Shown one piece after another: positions 1-12,317 of a stretch of DNA of 64,000 nt. The stretch comes from Viola odorata (Eukaryota; Streptophyta; Magnoliopsida; Malpighiales; Violaceae), in NCBI GenBank assembly GCA_963691705.1, contig OY829542.1:30428579-30492578 (forward strand), given 5' to 3'. Below the pieces are notes generated by a model, which saw only the letters and a program-made list of their open reading frames with translations, did no database searches and had not been told where the DNA came from. The position numbers and the translations under genes are program-made. Numbering within the stretch: position 1 is the stretch's first letter; every line of letters begins with the position of its first letter.

Positions 1-2964
1 GGCATCATTTAAATCTGTGAAGTCGATGCACATGCGCCAATCCCCATTGGGCTTAGGAACGAGGACAGGGTTCGCTAGCCAGGTGGGGTATTGAACTTCG
101 CGGATAAACCCTGCGTCAAGGAGCTTTGCTACTTCCTTATCTACAGCTAACGCTTTTTCATTAGAGAACGCTCGTCGCTTTTGCTGTACCGGCCTGGCAT
201 CTGGGTCCACATTGAGACGATGTTCGGCTATTGTCCGCGATATACCTAGCATATCGGAGGGCTTCCACGCGAAATCTCCTTGGCATTTGTTCAACAGCCG
301 GGCCAGTTGGAGGTTTTCCGCTGGGCTGAGTTTTTCACTGATCAGGAAACTTGCTTCCTCTATGCCAATTGCCGGAATGGGTACCATTTTGTCTAGAGGT
401 TGAGCACGCTTCTCATCACTCTGCTCATAAGGATCCGCTGCTATACATACGTATCTATCGCAGCTTCTTTGAGTCATGAGCGAGTAGCATTCTGCCGCCA
501 GCTTTTGATCGCCTTTTACCGATACTACCCCATCCCAGGAGGGGTATTTCATCTTTAAATGCTTCTAAGATATCACTGCTCCAAAGCAGTTGAGGAAAGG
601 TCGCCCGAGCACGACATTGTAAGGCAAATTCAGATCCACGACAAGGAACAGCAGGTTCTCTGATCGCTTGTAGGTGTCTTCTCGGAAATATATGGGCAAA
701 GTAATTATCCCCGTGACAGGGATCGGAACCCCATCAACGCCGACTATAGGCCGTTTGCTCGGTGTTAATTCATTGTCAGGCTGTTTCATGAGATTGTAAG
801 CTTCTAGCGAAAAGAGGTTCACTGCACTCCCGTTATCTATAAGAGTTCTTCTAATTCCATGACTAGCGATGACGGGCGTAACCACCAATGCATCATTGTG
901 CGGATAGATGACGCCTTTCTCGTCCTCTTCGGAAAAAGATAATACCATTCGATCCAATATGCCTATCGCATCTCCTTTTTTCGTAATGCCATCACGTATG
1001 CGTTTATCTCTTTTCGCGGCTGCCAATTGTTCTGGTTCGTCCATATAAGGGGTTCCTCCCGCGATAATGTTAATCATAGGAATATAGTCGTCATCAACCG
1101 TGAGAGTTTCCCTATCTTTGCCTCTAGGAGCATCATCTTTTTGCGGAACATGTGGAGGAACGGGTGCTTCATCTACTGTCCTTTTCATAAGATTATTTCT
1201 GGCATCTTCTCTTATTTGGGTAGCAAATTCTCCCAAATATCCTTCTTCTACCAGGCGTTCTATTGCCGATCTTAACTCCCTGCACGCTTCTGTGGAATGG
1301 CCCCTGGCTTTGTGGAATTTACAGTAAGCATTTTCCCTTCTCCCTAGAAGCACTCCTGGTTTTGTAGGCGCGGGGTAGCGGATGGGAAGATTTCGCTGCT
1401 CCGCTATCGCCAAAATCTCTGCCCTTGGCACGTTAAGAGAGGGGAAATCTAGGTCATATGTGCGATTTTTATAAGAATCCCCGTGACATCGAGAGGGGGA
1501 ACCACCGGTTTTTCCCTTCGAAAAATGACCCTTCTGTTTGTTGGAGGCCTTGGGGATATGATCCTTCCTCCTAGCATAATCGTCGAGAAAATGGTCGTCA
1601 AGTTGCAGCTTCGCGGAAGCAGTAGTAATTTGAGATGTCCCATGTGACGCGTTATACGTCTTATCTTTATTTTCTTCCTCTTCCATTTTTGCGTAATTGT
1701 GGGCTTTAAGCCTCAACGCATCTAAAGTCACTAGAGGATCCACCATGAGCGCGTCTTTCAGCTTTCCATAGCGGCAGTTCCTTTTCAGAGCTTCTATAGC
1801 AAAATCAATGGTAGCGCCCGACGTTAAGGACATTTCCAAATCGAAGCGACTAAGAAACTCCTTTAAGGTTTCTTGAGGCCTTCGTTGTATGTCAAATAAC
1901 GCGGCGGCAGACTTCCTGATTGGAATTGCCGTGCTAAATCTGCTCCGGAATTTAGATTCTAATTGCGAGAAATTATTAATGGATCCACCAGAGAGACCCT
2001 CAAACCAAAGACATGCCACTCCCGATAATGTCATAACAAATATTTGGCATAACGCCGCATCACTGTGAGTCTGAAACTGAACAAAATCCTTCACTTTATT
2101 AATGTGCGAGATGGGATCCTTGGTGCCATCATAAACATCAGTGGGAAGCTTCACGCGCCGGCTGACCCTGTGACGCCTTATACGACGGCTAAATGGGTGG
2201 CCCGATGTATCATCAAGAATTTCACGTGCCTGACGCGGAGGAGACATTTCACCCTGACGCTCCCTATTTCGTGGTTCTGGCGTAGGACGTCGTCTAGGAG
2301 ATCGACTGCGGCTCCTGTTTGAGCAACTTCGATACCTTCGACTACTGGATCTTTCACTGTACTCGGGAGACAGACTTCTGTTGGCTCCTTCCCTCCGTCT
2401 GTCCCACCGGTTCCTAACCCCCACAAGATGCCTGTCTCCTTGTAGGAGGAGACCTTGCGGCATTTGCGGTACGTAAGCCTCTACTCTTCCTTGAGTAAAC
2501 TGCTCAACACTAATCGGGGGATTTCCCGCGGATAAAGGCATCTGGAGGTTTTCTAGAAACAACGGTGATATAGGTCGATCAGCGACAATAGATGGTGTAA
2601 ACATGACGCGAGGAGGGAGGCTAGATCTAGAAGCACCAGGCGTGGCTCTTGCAGCCATTTCCGTCAGATATTCCAGCCGAGCACGAAGGGCCGCTATTTC
2701 CATTGCCAAAGGATGTTCATGATTAAGCACAGATCCCCCAGAGAGAGGAGTGGAGAAATCAGACCCCACTATCTGAGATGACAAGATGTCCATCTGCGAG
2801 GAGGCCGGTCCCTCAGCAATTCCAACCGAGAGGTCCAGAGATCCCGAAATAGTTGGTTGTGTAGTCATAGAGAGATCGGCAGTAGCAAAGGGGAATAATT
2901 GTCTGCGGATTGAGAAAGGGATATTAGAGGATGACGATCGGATGGACTCCGATCCCGTGATCAT
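1..2964 (-). pseudogene. Element G gag-protease-RT polyprotein, 3' part outside window
   Basis: Plant gypsy polyprotein. The open frame reaches upstream to a GTG at 3015, but a stop precedes it directly, so the first in-frame ATG (2962-2964) is the better start. The N-terminal 250 residues are Ser/Arg/Pro rich. A retrotransposon gag domain follows near residues 290-420 (FVQFQTHSDAALCQIF, CLWFEGLSG), then a zinc-knuckle-like CKFHKARGHSTEAC, then an aspartic protease with active site LIDNGSAVNLF. A single in-frame TAG (565-567) interrupts the frame. The same frame stays open beyond it to base 1 and reads into RT (VLVPKPNGDWRMCIDF). The protein is therefore one stop away from continuous over about 1000 codons, which suggests a young copy. 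The RT palm, RNase H and integrase lie left of the window. Confidence 0.85.
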
Positions 2965-3049
2965 GACCGTTCCAATCTTCCGACTAGATGGAGCTTGGCT
3001 ATTAAGGACACTCACTTAATATACCAAAGCTCTCAATGAAAGCACCATT

Positions 3050-3568
3050 TGATAAGATTCGATTGTCGATCTTGTAAGATTCAGAGTCGTGGTTGATCGG
3101 AACAGTGGTGGTCAGCGTCGAATGTACCTGCAAAGCGCCGGAAGGGGGCTCCGGCGTAGACACTCCGATGCTTAAGTTAGTCTGAGTTTCGAAAATAACA
3201 GAGGTTCGTCCTAGTGATCTCGATCTTACCTTCAGATTGGAAAAGAAGGGGTATTTATAGACCTGGTCGGCGATACCTGGCGATAACAATCCAGGCGATG
3301 CCAAAAGGTGACGTCACAAGCGATACCGACAGATGACGTCATGAGCGATATCGTACGGGCTGCCGGGAGCGATAAGCTCGTGGGTCCCTAGGATGGGATG
3401 ATGTCGTGCGTGTAGAGTCGCGTGAGCCCCCCCGCTGATGTCGACCATCCTAGGGATTCGTCTCTGATTCTCTGGCGATATGCAGATATCTTACAGGTCG
3501 TATAGGAAATCGTCCCGGCGGGAGCGGTAAGTGCGGCAGTACCGTTAGGGCTGTCTTGATTGTTATCA
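3050..3568 (-). repeat. Element G 5' LTR
   Basis: 519-bp LTR read on the minus strand. It starts TGATAA at 3568 and ends TTATCA at 3050, a perfect 6-bp terminal inverted repeat. Just downstream the minus strand reads TGGTGCTTTCATTGAGAG (around 3031-3048), a candidate primer site whose tRNA I cannot name. The stretch around 3130-3210 contains the CCGGAG...CTCCGG type sequence common in plant Tat-like U5 regions. The LTR abuts sequence homologous to the Athila A LTR with no gap. Confidence 0.8.
3252..3259 (-). promoter_or_regulatory. TATA box of element G LTR
   Basis: TATAAATA on the minus strand, about 310 bp inside the LTR and about 200 bp before its end. This is the expected position of the U3/R boundary promoter. 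Confidence 0.6.
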
Positions 3569-4475
3569 ACTCGACTGCCCATGAAGAGGAGGTAAGACGC
3601 GTCTCGGGCGAGACACTCAGTACGCTCGAGGCTCTGCCCGAACGATCCGTTTAATCCAACTAGAAGAGACCAGGATCCTGATTACCTCCAGAATGGTTAT
3701 CTGTTTTTACCCTGCAGCTTCGCGTTAGGTATAACCACAAAGTTGATTATAAAACTCTAAGTCAACTACTAGTTGATCAAGCTTGTAATTAATCCTAGGG
3801 TTTTTGACAATTTAATATTAAACAAGATAGATATTAGCTTGGGACATGTGAAGCATAGTTTTGACCTCACGGCTTCCCCCTTGCAACCTTCAATCGATTC
3901 TCACCAAGAATGGGAGAGTTAGCCGCTCATATTAAAAGTAAAAATAAGTAAACAATAGAATTGCATAATTGAAATAAAAGGAATAGAGAAGAAGAAGAAA
4001 TCCTATTGATTACCGGCCGGAGCAAAGCTCTGGTTTATTGAAAGGGAACAAGAGTGCCAACGGCAGAAGTAGCGTCTTTTCTGAAGGGAAGAGAAGAGAT
4101 GCTAAAAACCTAATTGCTAAAGATATAAATAGTCTTTTACAAATAAAACTCCTAATCTGACTAGAAGTTAATCTTCCTAAACCGTCTTCAACTGCAACAA
4201 GGATTCTCGCAGGAATTAATTGGAGCACGTCCGATATTTCCTTTTGCGTTTGTTTCCTTCTTTCGCTAGAACTCTGCTACCTTCTGCGAACATCCAGCTG
4301 CAAGGCCCAGCTGCTCCATTCCTTCCCGCAAGCGATAGAAAATGCTTCTATTTGTATTCTCCTCCTAAATAGCCAAGATCTGTGAAAAGTAAAGAAACAC
4401 AGCACCATAAGTAGCATCATGATCTAAAAAGGCATATAAAAGAGGGGAGAATAATGGATATTAAACGCTCTATAA
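3569..4475 (-). repeat. Element A 3' LTR (U3-side part)
   Basis: Homologous to 19030-19938 through shared landmarks such as the stretches at 3578-3660 and 19037-19120. The outer end reads TT instead of the expected TG at 4475 (the 5' LTR has TGATAGAG, this copy TTATAGAG). The part matching 18581-19030 is absent because element G starts at 3568. Short open frames here have exact counterparts in the 5' LTR and are not genes. Confidence 0.88.
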
Positions 4476-4489
4476 AACATCCCCACACT
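4476..4489 (-). other. Element A polypurine tract
   Basis: Minus strand AGTGTGGGGATGTT directly next to the 3' LTR. The same string precedes the 3' LTR of Athila B (50520-50533). It is the expected plus-strand primer for reverse transcription. Confidence 0.8.
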
Positions 4490-6544
4490 ACCAGATGCTC
4501 GCCCTCGAGCATTTAAAATCAGAAAGCATCACCTCATTAGGAACACACAGCCTCAATCTACAACGCACAGAGTTACTTACGCCACCACTTACGCCTCGAC
4601 CAAGCCGTACGCCACCCTCCATCCTAGATGAACTCTGCACTACTCCAAAGGAATAACAAAACCAGAGGAACAACTTTCCTACATCAGCCCACTGCAAGCA
4701 ATCCTCACAAGATATGGTGTTTATCGCTCACGCTCAGAAACAGGGTTATGTGTTTAACACTCATCAATGCGAATGATCATGCATAAAACTAAATTTGCAA
4801 TAACGACCCGAGTACGGAGAACACATGCATGGGTAATCAAATGATCATAGAGACTTTGCAAGGGTAAAGCAAAATAAGATGTTGAAGAAGAAGGGGTTTC
4901 AAAGTAGAGAGAAGGAAGGATATAATTTTTTTCTTAGCTAAAAAAAGGCAAGTTGGTGAGAGAGTCCCCCTGCTGGCAGTGGCGTGGGCAAGACAGAGAA
5001 CGCTGAAGGAGAGTGGGGGTATCTTCTGTTGGAAAGTGTCGTCGGTCTTTTGATCTTTGTACTGCTCTACTCCAGTTCTGAATTGTACTCCTCTTTTGCT
5101 CAAATGCTTTATTCATTCACTTTTTTCTTTTTTTTATTTTGATTTTGAGCAGAAAGGGAGTGTACATGAAATTCTAGATTGTTGAACTTGGAGCAGCAGA
5201 ATTTTCCTTGGGCGTCTGATCTTCAGTATGTACCTGATGCAAAATGGCTCGGCCTAGCAGTTGGTTTCCATATTGCTTACTGGAATGCTTTGATTTACTT
5301 TTGAATATCTAGGCTGAGTCGTCTAGAATCCCCACACTAGAGCTTTTGTCTCTCTTATACGTTCTGTGATTGCTGCCATATTACTGCTTCCAGCATCTCG
5401 ATGCAGCAGTTAAATGCTCATAGCTCAAATCTCTGCAACTTTTCTGTTTTCCACTTCTTGGTTTACTCTCCGTGTCTCTGTCAAGCAGCTCAATACCCCC
5501 ACATTGAAGATGTTGATTTTTCTCTGTCCCACCTCACCACTGCCGGAGGCATCTCTCACCTGCTAAGAAAAGAAAGGAATGGCTCAAGCAGTTAGAAGGG
5601 TAGTGAAAGAAAGGGGTGAGCAGTATGGGTAGGGAGATAAAAAGCAAGAAAAAAGATAACAAAGAAAGTGCAAAGTCCCTAATCACATCATCGCTTTCCC
5701 ATGTCTAATCATGTTTATACCCTAGGGATCTCATGCAAATTCGGCTAGCACACAATCATCGCATCCACTCATAAGTAAATATGGCATGAAAGCTTAAAAA
5801 CTCACGGGACGAGATATAATGATTGCAAGCAGCTAGGGCAAACCATAGTTATAAGAGCTAACAGGCAGTATGGTGTGCAAGTGGTTTTGGTGCAGTGAGT
5901 GAAGTTCCTGTGTGTAGTGGGCCTACTCTGTGTATTCCATCAAAAAGTGTTTTCAAAACAGGGGTAGTGCAATCAGTGAAAAACTGGTTTGTGGGCAATT
6001 TCCAAGTCGGGACAAAATATGCAAATGTAGGGCAAACAGTCATGCAATACTATAATAATCATGCAGTCATGCAAAATATGCGCACATAAATATATCACAC
6101 AAGTATGAAATCCCTCCCCACGCTAAAGCAAAACACCGTCCTCGGTGTGGAGAAGGAAATCAACAAACAAAGTATATGCGAAAGGAGAGAGTAGGGAGAA
6201 AAGAAAGTGTGCACCGGGAAAAAATTAAAGTACAAACAACCCGTAGGCAATGAAAGGAGTGTTTGGGGGAGATATCAAGGGCTACCTGGAGGATGCAGCC
6301 TCGAAGCTAGCTCATCAGGGAGGTTCTGGAGAAGGGAGATGACTGTCCGGAGTAGGGCATTCGTCTCGGCCATATCGGCAGCAGGGGTTGGTTCTGTGTC
6401 GTGAATGTCGGGAATGGCTTTCCCGGGACGCTCATCGTCTCGAGGGGAAACAGGGGAGGGAGGTGGTGTTGTTGCGGATAGATTAGGCCACTCGAAGACT
6501 CCGCCATTCTGGGCACTCCAAACGCGTTTTGCGCCGCCAGTGTA
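4490..6544 (-). other. Element A 3' non-coding region
   Basis: About 2 kb between the third ORF and the polypurine tract. It may include a frameshifted tail of the third ORF down to about 6300. It contains two further GTGTGGGGA or GCGTGGGGA strings on the minus strand, near 5330 and 6113-6123, and a hairpin at 6133-6148. I see no other gene. Small open frames here lack family resemblance. Confidence 0.6.
6133..6148 (-). other. AGGA-loop hairpin beside purine run, element A
   Basis: Minus strand ACACCG-AGGA-CGGTGT: a perfect 6-bp stem with an AGGA loop, followed about 10 nt later by GCGTGGGGAGGG. Athila B has the same arrangement at 48752-48769 with a different but still complementary stem. 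See findings. Confidence 0.6.
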
Positions 6545-8550
6545 TCATTTACTGAAACATAAAACATGACCTTTCAAGCGCAAATGGCCCATACCATTGA
6601 GGGTACGGGCATCAAGCAATTTAAAACCAACAGGAATGAAAAGGTCACAATTGGACACATTTAGACCACGCTTCTCAACAACCAAACGAGTAATAAGGGA
6701 ACCAAGGATAGGACTACGGTTGCAAGTTACAATGACATTCAATTCATGAGCAATCCAATATCCTAGGTTGGCCTTATGGCCGTTATGCATACACCATAGA
6801 AAGAATAGTTCCTGGACAGAATAGGTGCCCGAGGACTGCATCTTGCCCGCGAAGGTGAGGGCAAGGAAATGGTGAAGTATACGAAGGGCTGGGTCACGCA
6901 GCTCATGGCCTTTAGATTTTCGTGAGGTATACTTGGCATTGGGATTGCCAGTAAGCTCTCTAAAGGCACTGGTGACATCAAAATCAGGTGGGTAGGCAGC
7001 GTATGCACCGAGATACCATGGTGCACCCAAATCAGACTCCTTGACAAAACCAAGCTGGATATTAAATTTATCTATGGACAAGTAATCCCATACATCCATC
7101 AATCGAAAATTAACTACTTTATCAGCCCCCAAATGCATGCTACCCTTACCCTTTTGCTTAAGCCTAGCTTTATCAAACCAAAATGACGTGAAAAAATCAT
7201 GGCTAAGTTCAAGGTATGTGGGGTGCTCAAGATTAAACAGGGGGCGCCAACCAATATTGTCAATCAATTCGTTTATCCTAACAGCTATACCCATCTTGTC
7301 ATAAAATTCATTATCAAGTTGAGCACAAGGGTAGACAAGCATACCATGCAAAGCTAACAACCTATCATTACTGGGTTTATCTGGAAAGGTCAACCAACCA
7401 TTAAGATGAGTAAGATTGGGAGTTACCTGGGAAAAGGGCACGGCTGTGCCTGCTCTGGTATGGGCAGATCGAGCTGCTAGTGTGGGCATTGCTGTCTTGG
7501 TCGAGCTGGTGGTGGTGCGGGCTGATTTTCTTGGCTTTGATGAAGCGGCTGCGTAGTGGGGGCCTTGCGCTTTGGGCGAGCAGGAGTTGGTTCCTCGACT
7601 TCTATTTCCATTGAAGTGTCGTCGGAGGTTTCAGTGGTGGTGGGAGGGATAAAGGCTTCATCTTCCGAGTCCTCACTTTCTTCAAAGGGAACTATAAGTT
7701 GCACCTTCTTCGGCTTGCCCTCGGTGTAGCAAACGGGCTCAACTAATCGGCCACGAGAGGTCATACCCCAGCCCATGGGCAGTCCGCTGGGTCCAGGAAT
7801 AGATCTAGTGACTTGGACATCGGCATCGGGGGTCTCGGTGGTCGATTCAGTCACGGCGGCCTTCGTCGCGGGCGGACCAGTAGGGGCCTCAACCTCATCC
7901 TCCTCCGATGCTTCTTCGGAGTCCCCTTCTTCATCAGAGCCCTGTTCGGACTCTTCCTCTTCTTCTCTAGATTCTTCCTTCTCCGAGGAGTCACTGGAAG
8001 TGCCGGGCGCCTTAGGGGTGGAGACAGCCGCCGTGCCGGAGGCACTCGGCGGCGCATCTGGCAGCGCACTGGGCTGACCAGTAGTTGCGGTTTCGGCGGA
8101 CTCGCTGTTGCCTGATTCTTATTCACCAGACGAGGACTCGTCCTCATCGGCAGAAGCTATTGGTGGAGGGGTCACGGCGGGAACGGTGGTTTTGCATGGA
8201 GGAGGAGTGGGTTTAGGAGGAGAAGGAGTGGGTTTAGATGGAGGAGGAGTGGGTTTTGGTGTTTTTGGGGTAGAAGGTGGTTTCTTAGCAACTAAAACCG
8301 GGGTCGCGACGGTGGTGGTGACCGAAGCAACTGGGGTAGTAGCAGCGATGGGGGTGATCGGTTGCGGTTGCTTTGGCGGGGTAGGTTTTTTCTGTGGAGA
8401 TTTAGTTGTGGTGATGGGTGGTGGTGTTCCGGCGGCGGCAGAGACGCCGGCTGCTGCAGAGGTGATGGGGGTAGTGGTGGTCGGGGTTCCGTGGGAACGT
8501 CGACCAGATGAGAGGTCGGAGCATGCAACACCTTTCTTGGAACGAGCCAT
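6545..8550 (-). pseudogene. Element A third ORF, Athila ORF-1/env-position protein, broken
   Basis: Downstream ORF typical of Athila elements, in the position called env-like. It starts at ATG 8550 (MARSKKGVACSDL). The first 140 residues are Pro/Thr rich with PTPPPSKPTPSPPKP-type repeats, then a Ser/Glu acidic stretch. An in-frame TAA occurs at 8119-8121, after which the same frame stays open to 7477. A frameshift near 7480-7490 leads into the conserved C-terminal half (7489-6545) with NGWLTFPDKPSNDRLLALHG, a YLELSHDFFTSFW segment and SVQELFFLWCM. This half matches the family named Arabidopsis retrotransposon ORF-1 (Athila). I see no convincing signal peptide or membrane span, so a true envelope role is unproven. 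Plus-strand open frames over 7775-8590 are compositional shadows. Confidence 0.8.
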
Positions 8551-9015
8551 GGAGAAGTTGCAGAGGTTTCGTGCGGAGAGAGAAAGCTGAAAAGTAGGGG
8601 TGAAAGATGGAAAGAAAAGTAGAAATTGAAAAGGGGAGAAAATGTTCTCTCTTTAAAGGCTGCCAGCAACTAGCCGTTGCCCACGTGCGGATGTGGCAGC
8701 TAGCGATTGGGGCGCCATCAAATCTCAACTGCAAATCTCAATCGTCTCGATCCTGCACAGGAAATTCGAAGTTTGAATTTGTATTGTAGTGGGTTATGGA
8801 AAGTAATAATAAATAAAAAATAATATAAGAAGGTGGATAAATAGGGGAAAATGGATAAAATTAATGAAGGTAGTGTATTTAGGGGTTTGAGAAAATCACG
8901 GAGTGTGGGAAAGGATAAGATAATTTAGAGAAAAATTAGGGGAAGGGATAGAAACGTGGGTTGTGCCCATAAAGTGCCGTGTTTATCGTCTCGGTCAGGA
9001 CGTTGGTATCCTATT
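8551..9015 (-). other. Element A pol to third-ORF spacer
   Basis: About 465 bp with no open frame of note and AT-rich runs near 8790-8870. It is the leader of the third ORF, and a splice acceptor or internal promoter would be expected here if that ORF were expressed. Nothing decisive is visible. Confidence 0.5.
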
Positions 9016-12000
9016 TCAGAGTAGGTCTGGTGGTTCAGCGACGTCCATTTCCTCAGCGATGAACGGCTTGAATCCCTCGTAGAATGTTTTGAGTCTGTGT
9101 CCGTTGACTTTGAAGGTGATTCCTGTGTCCATACTGCGAATTTCAACGGCGCCATGGTCATGTACGACTATGACAATGTATGAACCCGTCCATTTGGACT
9201 TCAATTTTCCTGCAAACAACCTCAAACGAGAATTATATAACAGGACTTTCTGCCCAATAGTGAAAGATTTATGAGATAGAAGTTTATCATGGTAAGCCTT
9301 CGTCTTGCCCTTGTAGATGAGGGCATTCTCGTAGGCGTCATCACGTAATTCTTCTAACTCCTGGATTTGTAATCGGCGATGTTGTCCAGCTTCGTCAAGG
9401 TTGAAATTTGTCTTTCGGATGGCCCAGAAGGCTTTATGCTCAATCTCAATGGGTAAATGGCAAGGTTTGCCGTAGACAAGTTGATAAGGTGTCATGCCAA
9501 TAGGGGTCTTGAATGCTGTTCGATATGCCCATAAAGCATCGTCAAGCTTCAGACTCCAGTCCTTGCGGGATTGGTTGACGGTCTTTTCTAAAATAGACTT
9601 GATCTCGCGGTTAGATACCTCGGCCTGTCCGTTGGTTTGTGGATGATAAGCGGTGGAAACACGGTGTGTGACGTCGTACTTCTCGAGCAAGCTGCTGATG
9701 ACTCGGTTGCAGAAATGGGTTCCACGATCGTTTATATGAGCTCGTGGAGTTCCAAACCTACTAAAAATACGTGAACGAAGAAAGGCTGCAACTACTTTGG
9801 AATCATCAGTTCTGGTCGCCTTAGCCTCAACCCATTTAGAAACATAGTCCACTGCGAGGAGGATGTATATGTTGCCAAATGAATTGGGAAAGGGACCCAT
9901 AAAATCAATGCCCCAAATATCGAATATTTCACAAGCAATAATACCTGTGAGCAGCATTTGGTTCCGGGCACCAATATTACCTGTACTCTAGCAGCACGGG
10001 CAAGCTGCACAGAACATGTAGCTATCTTTGAAAATCGAGGGCCAGTAGGGTCCTGCTTCTAGAACTTTCATGGCTGTCTTCTTTGCTGCAAAGTGGCCTC
10101 CTTCAGTGGAAGAGTGGCAGAATCTGAGGATGGAAGGAATCTCATCAGTGGTAACGCATCTTCGTATGATTTGGTCCGAGCAGAATTTCCAAAGGTAAGG
10201 ACTGTCCCACATATAAGACCTAGCTTGTCTTCTGATGCGCTTCTGTTCCGAGGGGGATGAATCTGCGGGAAAGTGACCTGAAGCACAGAAATTAGCAATA
10301 TCAGTAAACCAAGGGTATGCAACAGCTTGGGCAAGACATAGTTGTTCATCAGGGAACGTGTCATGAATAGGAATTAGGGAGTCATCCGTCTGAGTGGGCA
10401 GACGACTCAGATGATCAGCTACTGAGTTCTTAGCTCCTTTCTTGTCTTTGATCTCGAGGTTGAACTCTTATAGTAAGAGTATCCATCGGATCAGGCGAGG
10501 CTTTGCGTCCAGCTTGGTCAAGAGGCACCAAAGGGTTGTATGGTCTGAAAAGACGGTCACCTTCGTTCCCAAAAGATATTGGCGGAATTTGTCCAGAGCA
10601 AAAACTACGATGAGAAGTTCTTTCTCGGTAATCGTGTAGTTCTTTTGGGCTGGGTTCATTAGTTTAGAGGCGTAGTAGATGACATAAACCTCTCGGTCTT
10701 TCTTCTGTCCCAACACGGCTCCTAAAGCATTTTTACTCGCATCACACATGATTTCGAACGGAATGGTCCAATCCAGCGCACGAATAATAGGGGCTGAGAT
10801 GAGTTTCTATTTGAGGAGGTCAAATGCGGCTCTACAGTTTTCGTCGAAGATGAACTCAACGTCTCGCTGTAGCAGCTGACATATCAGTTGTGTGATCTTG
10901 GAGAAATCTTTGATAAATCTCCTGTAGAAGCCTGCATGACCAAGAAAGGAACATACATCACGCACACAAGTAGGGAATGAGAGAGATTCGATTACCTCAA
11001 TTTTTACTTGGTCCACTTCGATTCCTTTGTGGGATACGATGTGACCTAAAATTAGTCCCTGTTCTACCATGAAATGACATTTCTCAAAATTGAGGACAAG
11101 GTTAGTTTCAACACATCTTTGTAAAACTTTTCGTAAAGTGAGTAAACATTCGGGAAAAGAATTACCGTAGACGGTAAAATCGTCCATAAATACCTCGATC
11201 CCGTGTTCAACAAGTTCGGAGAAGATGCTGACCATGCAATGCTGGAAAGTGGCAGGAGCGTTACAAAGACCAAAAGGCATCCTTCGATAAGCGAAAGTGC
11301 CGAAAGGGCAAGTGAAGGTTGTCTTGTTTTGATCGTCTAGGGCAACCAGTATCTGATGGAATCCCGAGTATCCATCGAGGCAGCAGTAGTGTGTCTTACC
11401 AGCTAGGCGTTCTAGCATCTGGTCGATGAACGGTAAGGGGAAGTGGTCCTTTCTTGTGGCAGCGTTTAATCGACGGTAATCGATACAAACGCGCCATCCG
11501 TTCTGTATGCGAGTGGGAATTTTTTCGCCATTTTGTCCAGTGGTGATGGTGATGCCTGTCTTTTTTGGAACGACTTGTACTGGGCTAACCCAAGTATTTT
11601 CCGAGATGGGGTAAATCACACCGGCATCGAGTATTTTTAGTATTTCCTTCTTAACGACCTCCATCATTGGGGGGTTAAGACGGCATTGTGGTTGACGAAC
11701 GGTCTTGCTAGCATCGTCTAGGTGTATCCGATGAGTGCATAGGGCTGGAGACAATCCCTTGATGTCTGCGATTGTCCATCCAATGGCTCTCTTGAATTCC
11801 TTCAGTAGGGTTATGAGAGCTGTCTCTTCTTCAGTGTCAAGTTTGCTGGAGATGATAACTGGCAATGAATCGTTGCCCCTGAGGTAGGCATACTTCAGGT
11901 GCGTGGGCAAGACTTTGAGTTCTAAATTCGGGGCCTGCACGATGGAAGGAGGAATTTTAGTGTATTCAGAAGGTAGAGGAGTCTTTACCATTTAAAAAGG

Positions 12001-12305
12001 GGAATGAGGAGTGGTTTCCAGAACAGAAACGATCTCTCTCAAACCAAGTGGAGTGGCGAATTTAGAATCCAAGTGATCCATAGCTGCGAAGTTGAGACTA
12101 TTGGCTAGGGCAAGCTGTATAGAGTCGACAGAAAATAAGTCAGCGATTTCTTCAACATCTGGGTCAATAATATCAATAAAATTGAGGCTCGAAAACTCAG
12201 AAGGGAAACGCATAGCATCAAGCATGCTGAATCGGATTATTTGTCCGTCAAACTCAAGGGTGATGGACGCATCATGGACGTCTATCTTAGCGCGGGTTGT
12301 CCTGA
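9016..12305 (-). pseudogene. Element A pol: RT, RNase H and integrase, with in-frame stops
   Basis: One continuous minus-strand frame once four stops are ignored: TAA 11992-11994, TAG 10807-10809, TAA 10468-10470 and TAG 9988-9990. It begins just after the protease frameshift (around 12306-12318). RT spans roughly 11700-10830 and has GWRVCIDYRRLN, MPFGLCNAPATF and catalytic VFMDDFTVYG. RNase H is around 10760-10380 (FEIMCDASKNALGAVLG, SDHTTLWCLL). Integrase has the HHCC zinc region around 10150-9990 (FCHSSTEGGHFAAKK, CAACPCC) and a D,D,E core ([29 protein letters not shown]). The chain ends at 9016 after [16 protein letters not shown]. All catalytic residues are present, so stops are the main defect. 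Three of the four stops sit where CAG or CAA glutamine is expected. Confidence 0.9.
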
Positions 12306-12317
12306 GGAAGGGCCGGC

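Larger units (their letters stand above)
1..3568 (-). mobile_element. Element G: Tat-lineage Ty3/gypsy retrotransposon, partial
   Basis: Minus-strand LTR retrotransposon cut by the left window edge. Visible parts, in transcription order, are a complete 5' LTR (3050-3568), a short leader, gag, protease and the first part of reverse transcriptase. The first base beyond the LTR (3569) continues into sequence homologous to the Athila A LTR, so G is inserted in A's 3' LTR. The expected 5-bp target duplication on this side is ACTCG (3569-3573); its partner lies outside the window. Lineage rests on the gag and protease style and on the LTR layout, and assignment to Tat rather than a close relative is inference. 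Confidence 0.85.

Noticed and set aside
7775..8590. Long plus-strand open frames rich in Ser, Gly and Val opposite the Athila A third ORF
   Set aside because: They are compositional shadows of the Pro/Ser-rich minus-strand coding sequence and show no domain.
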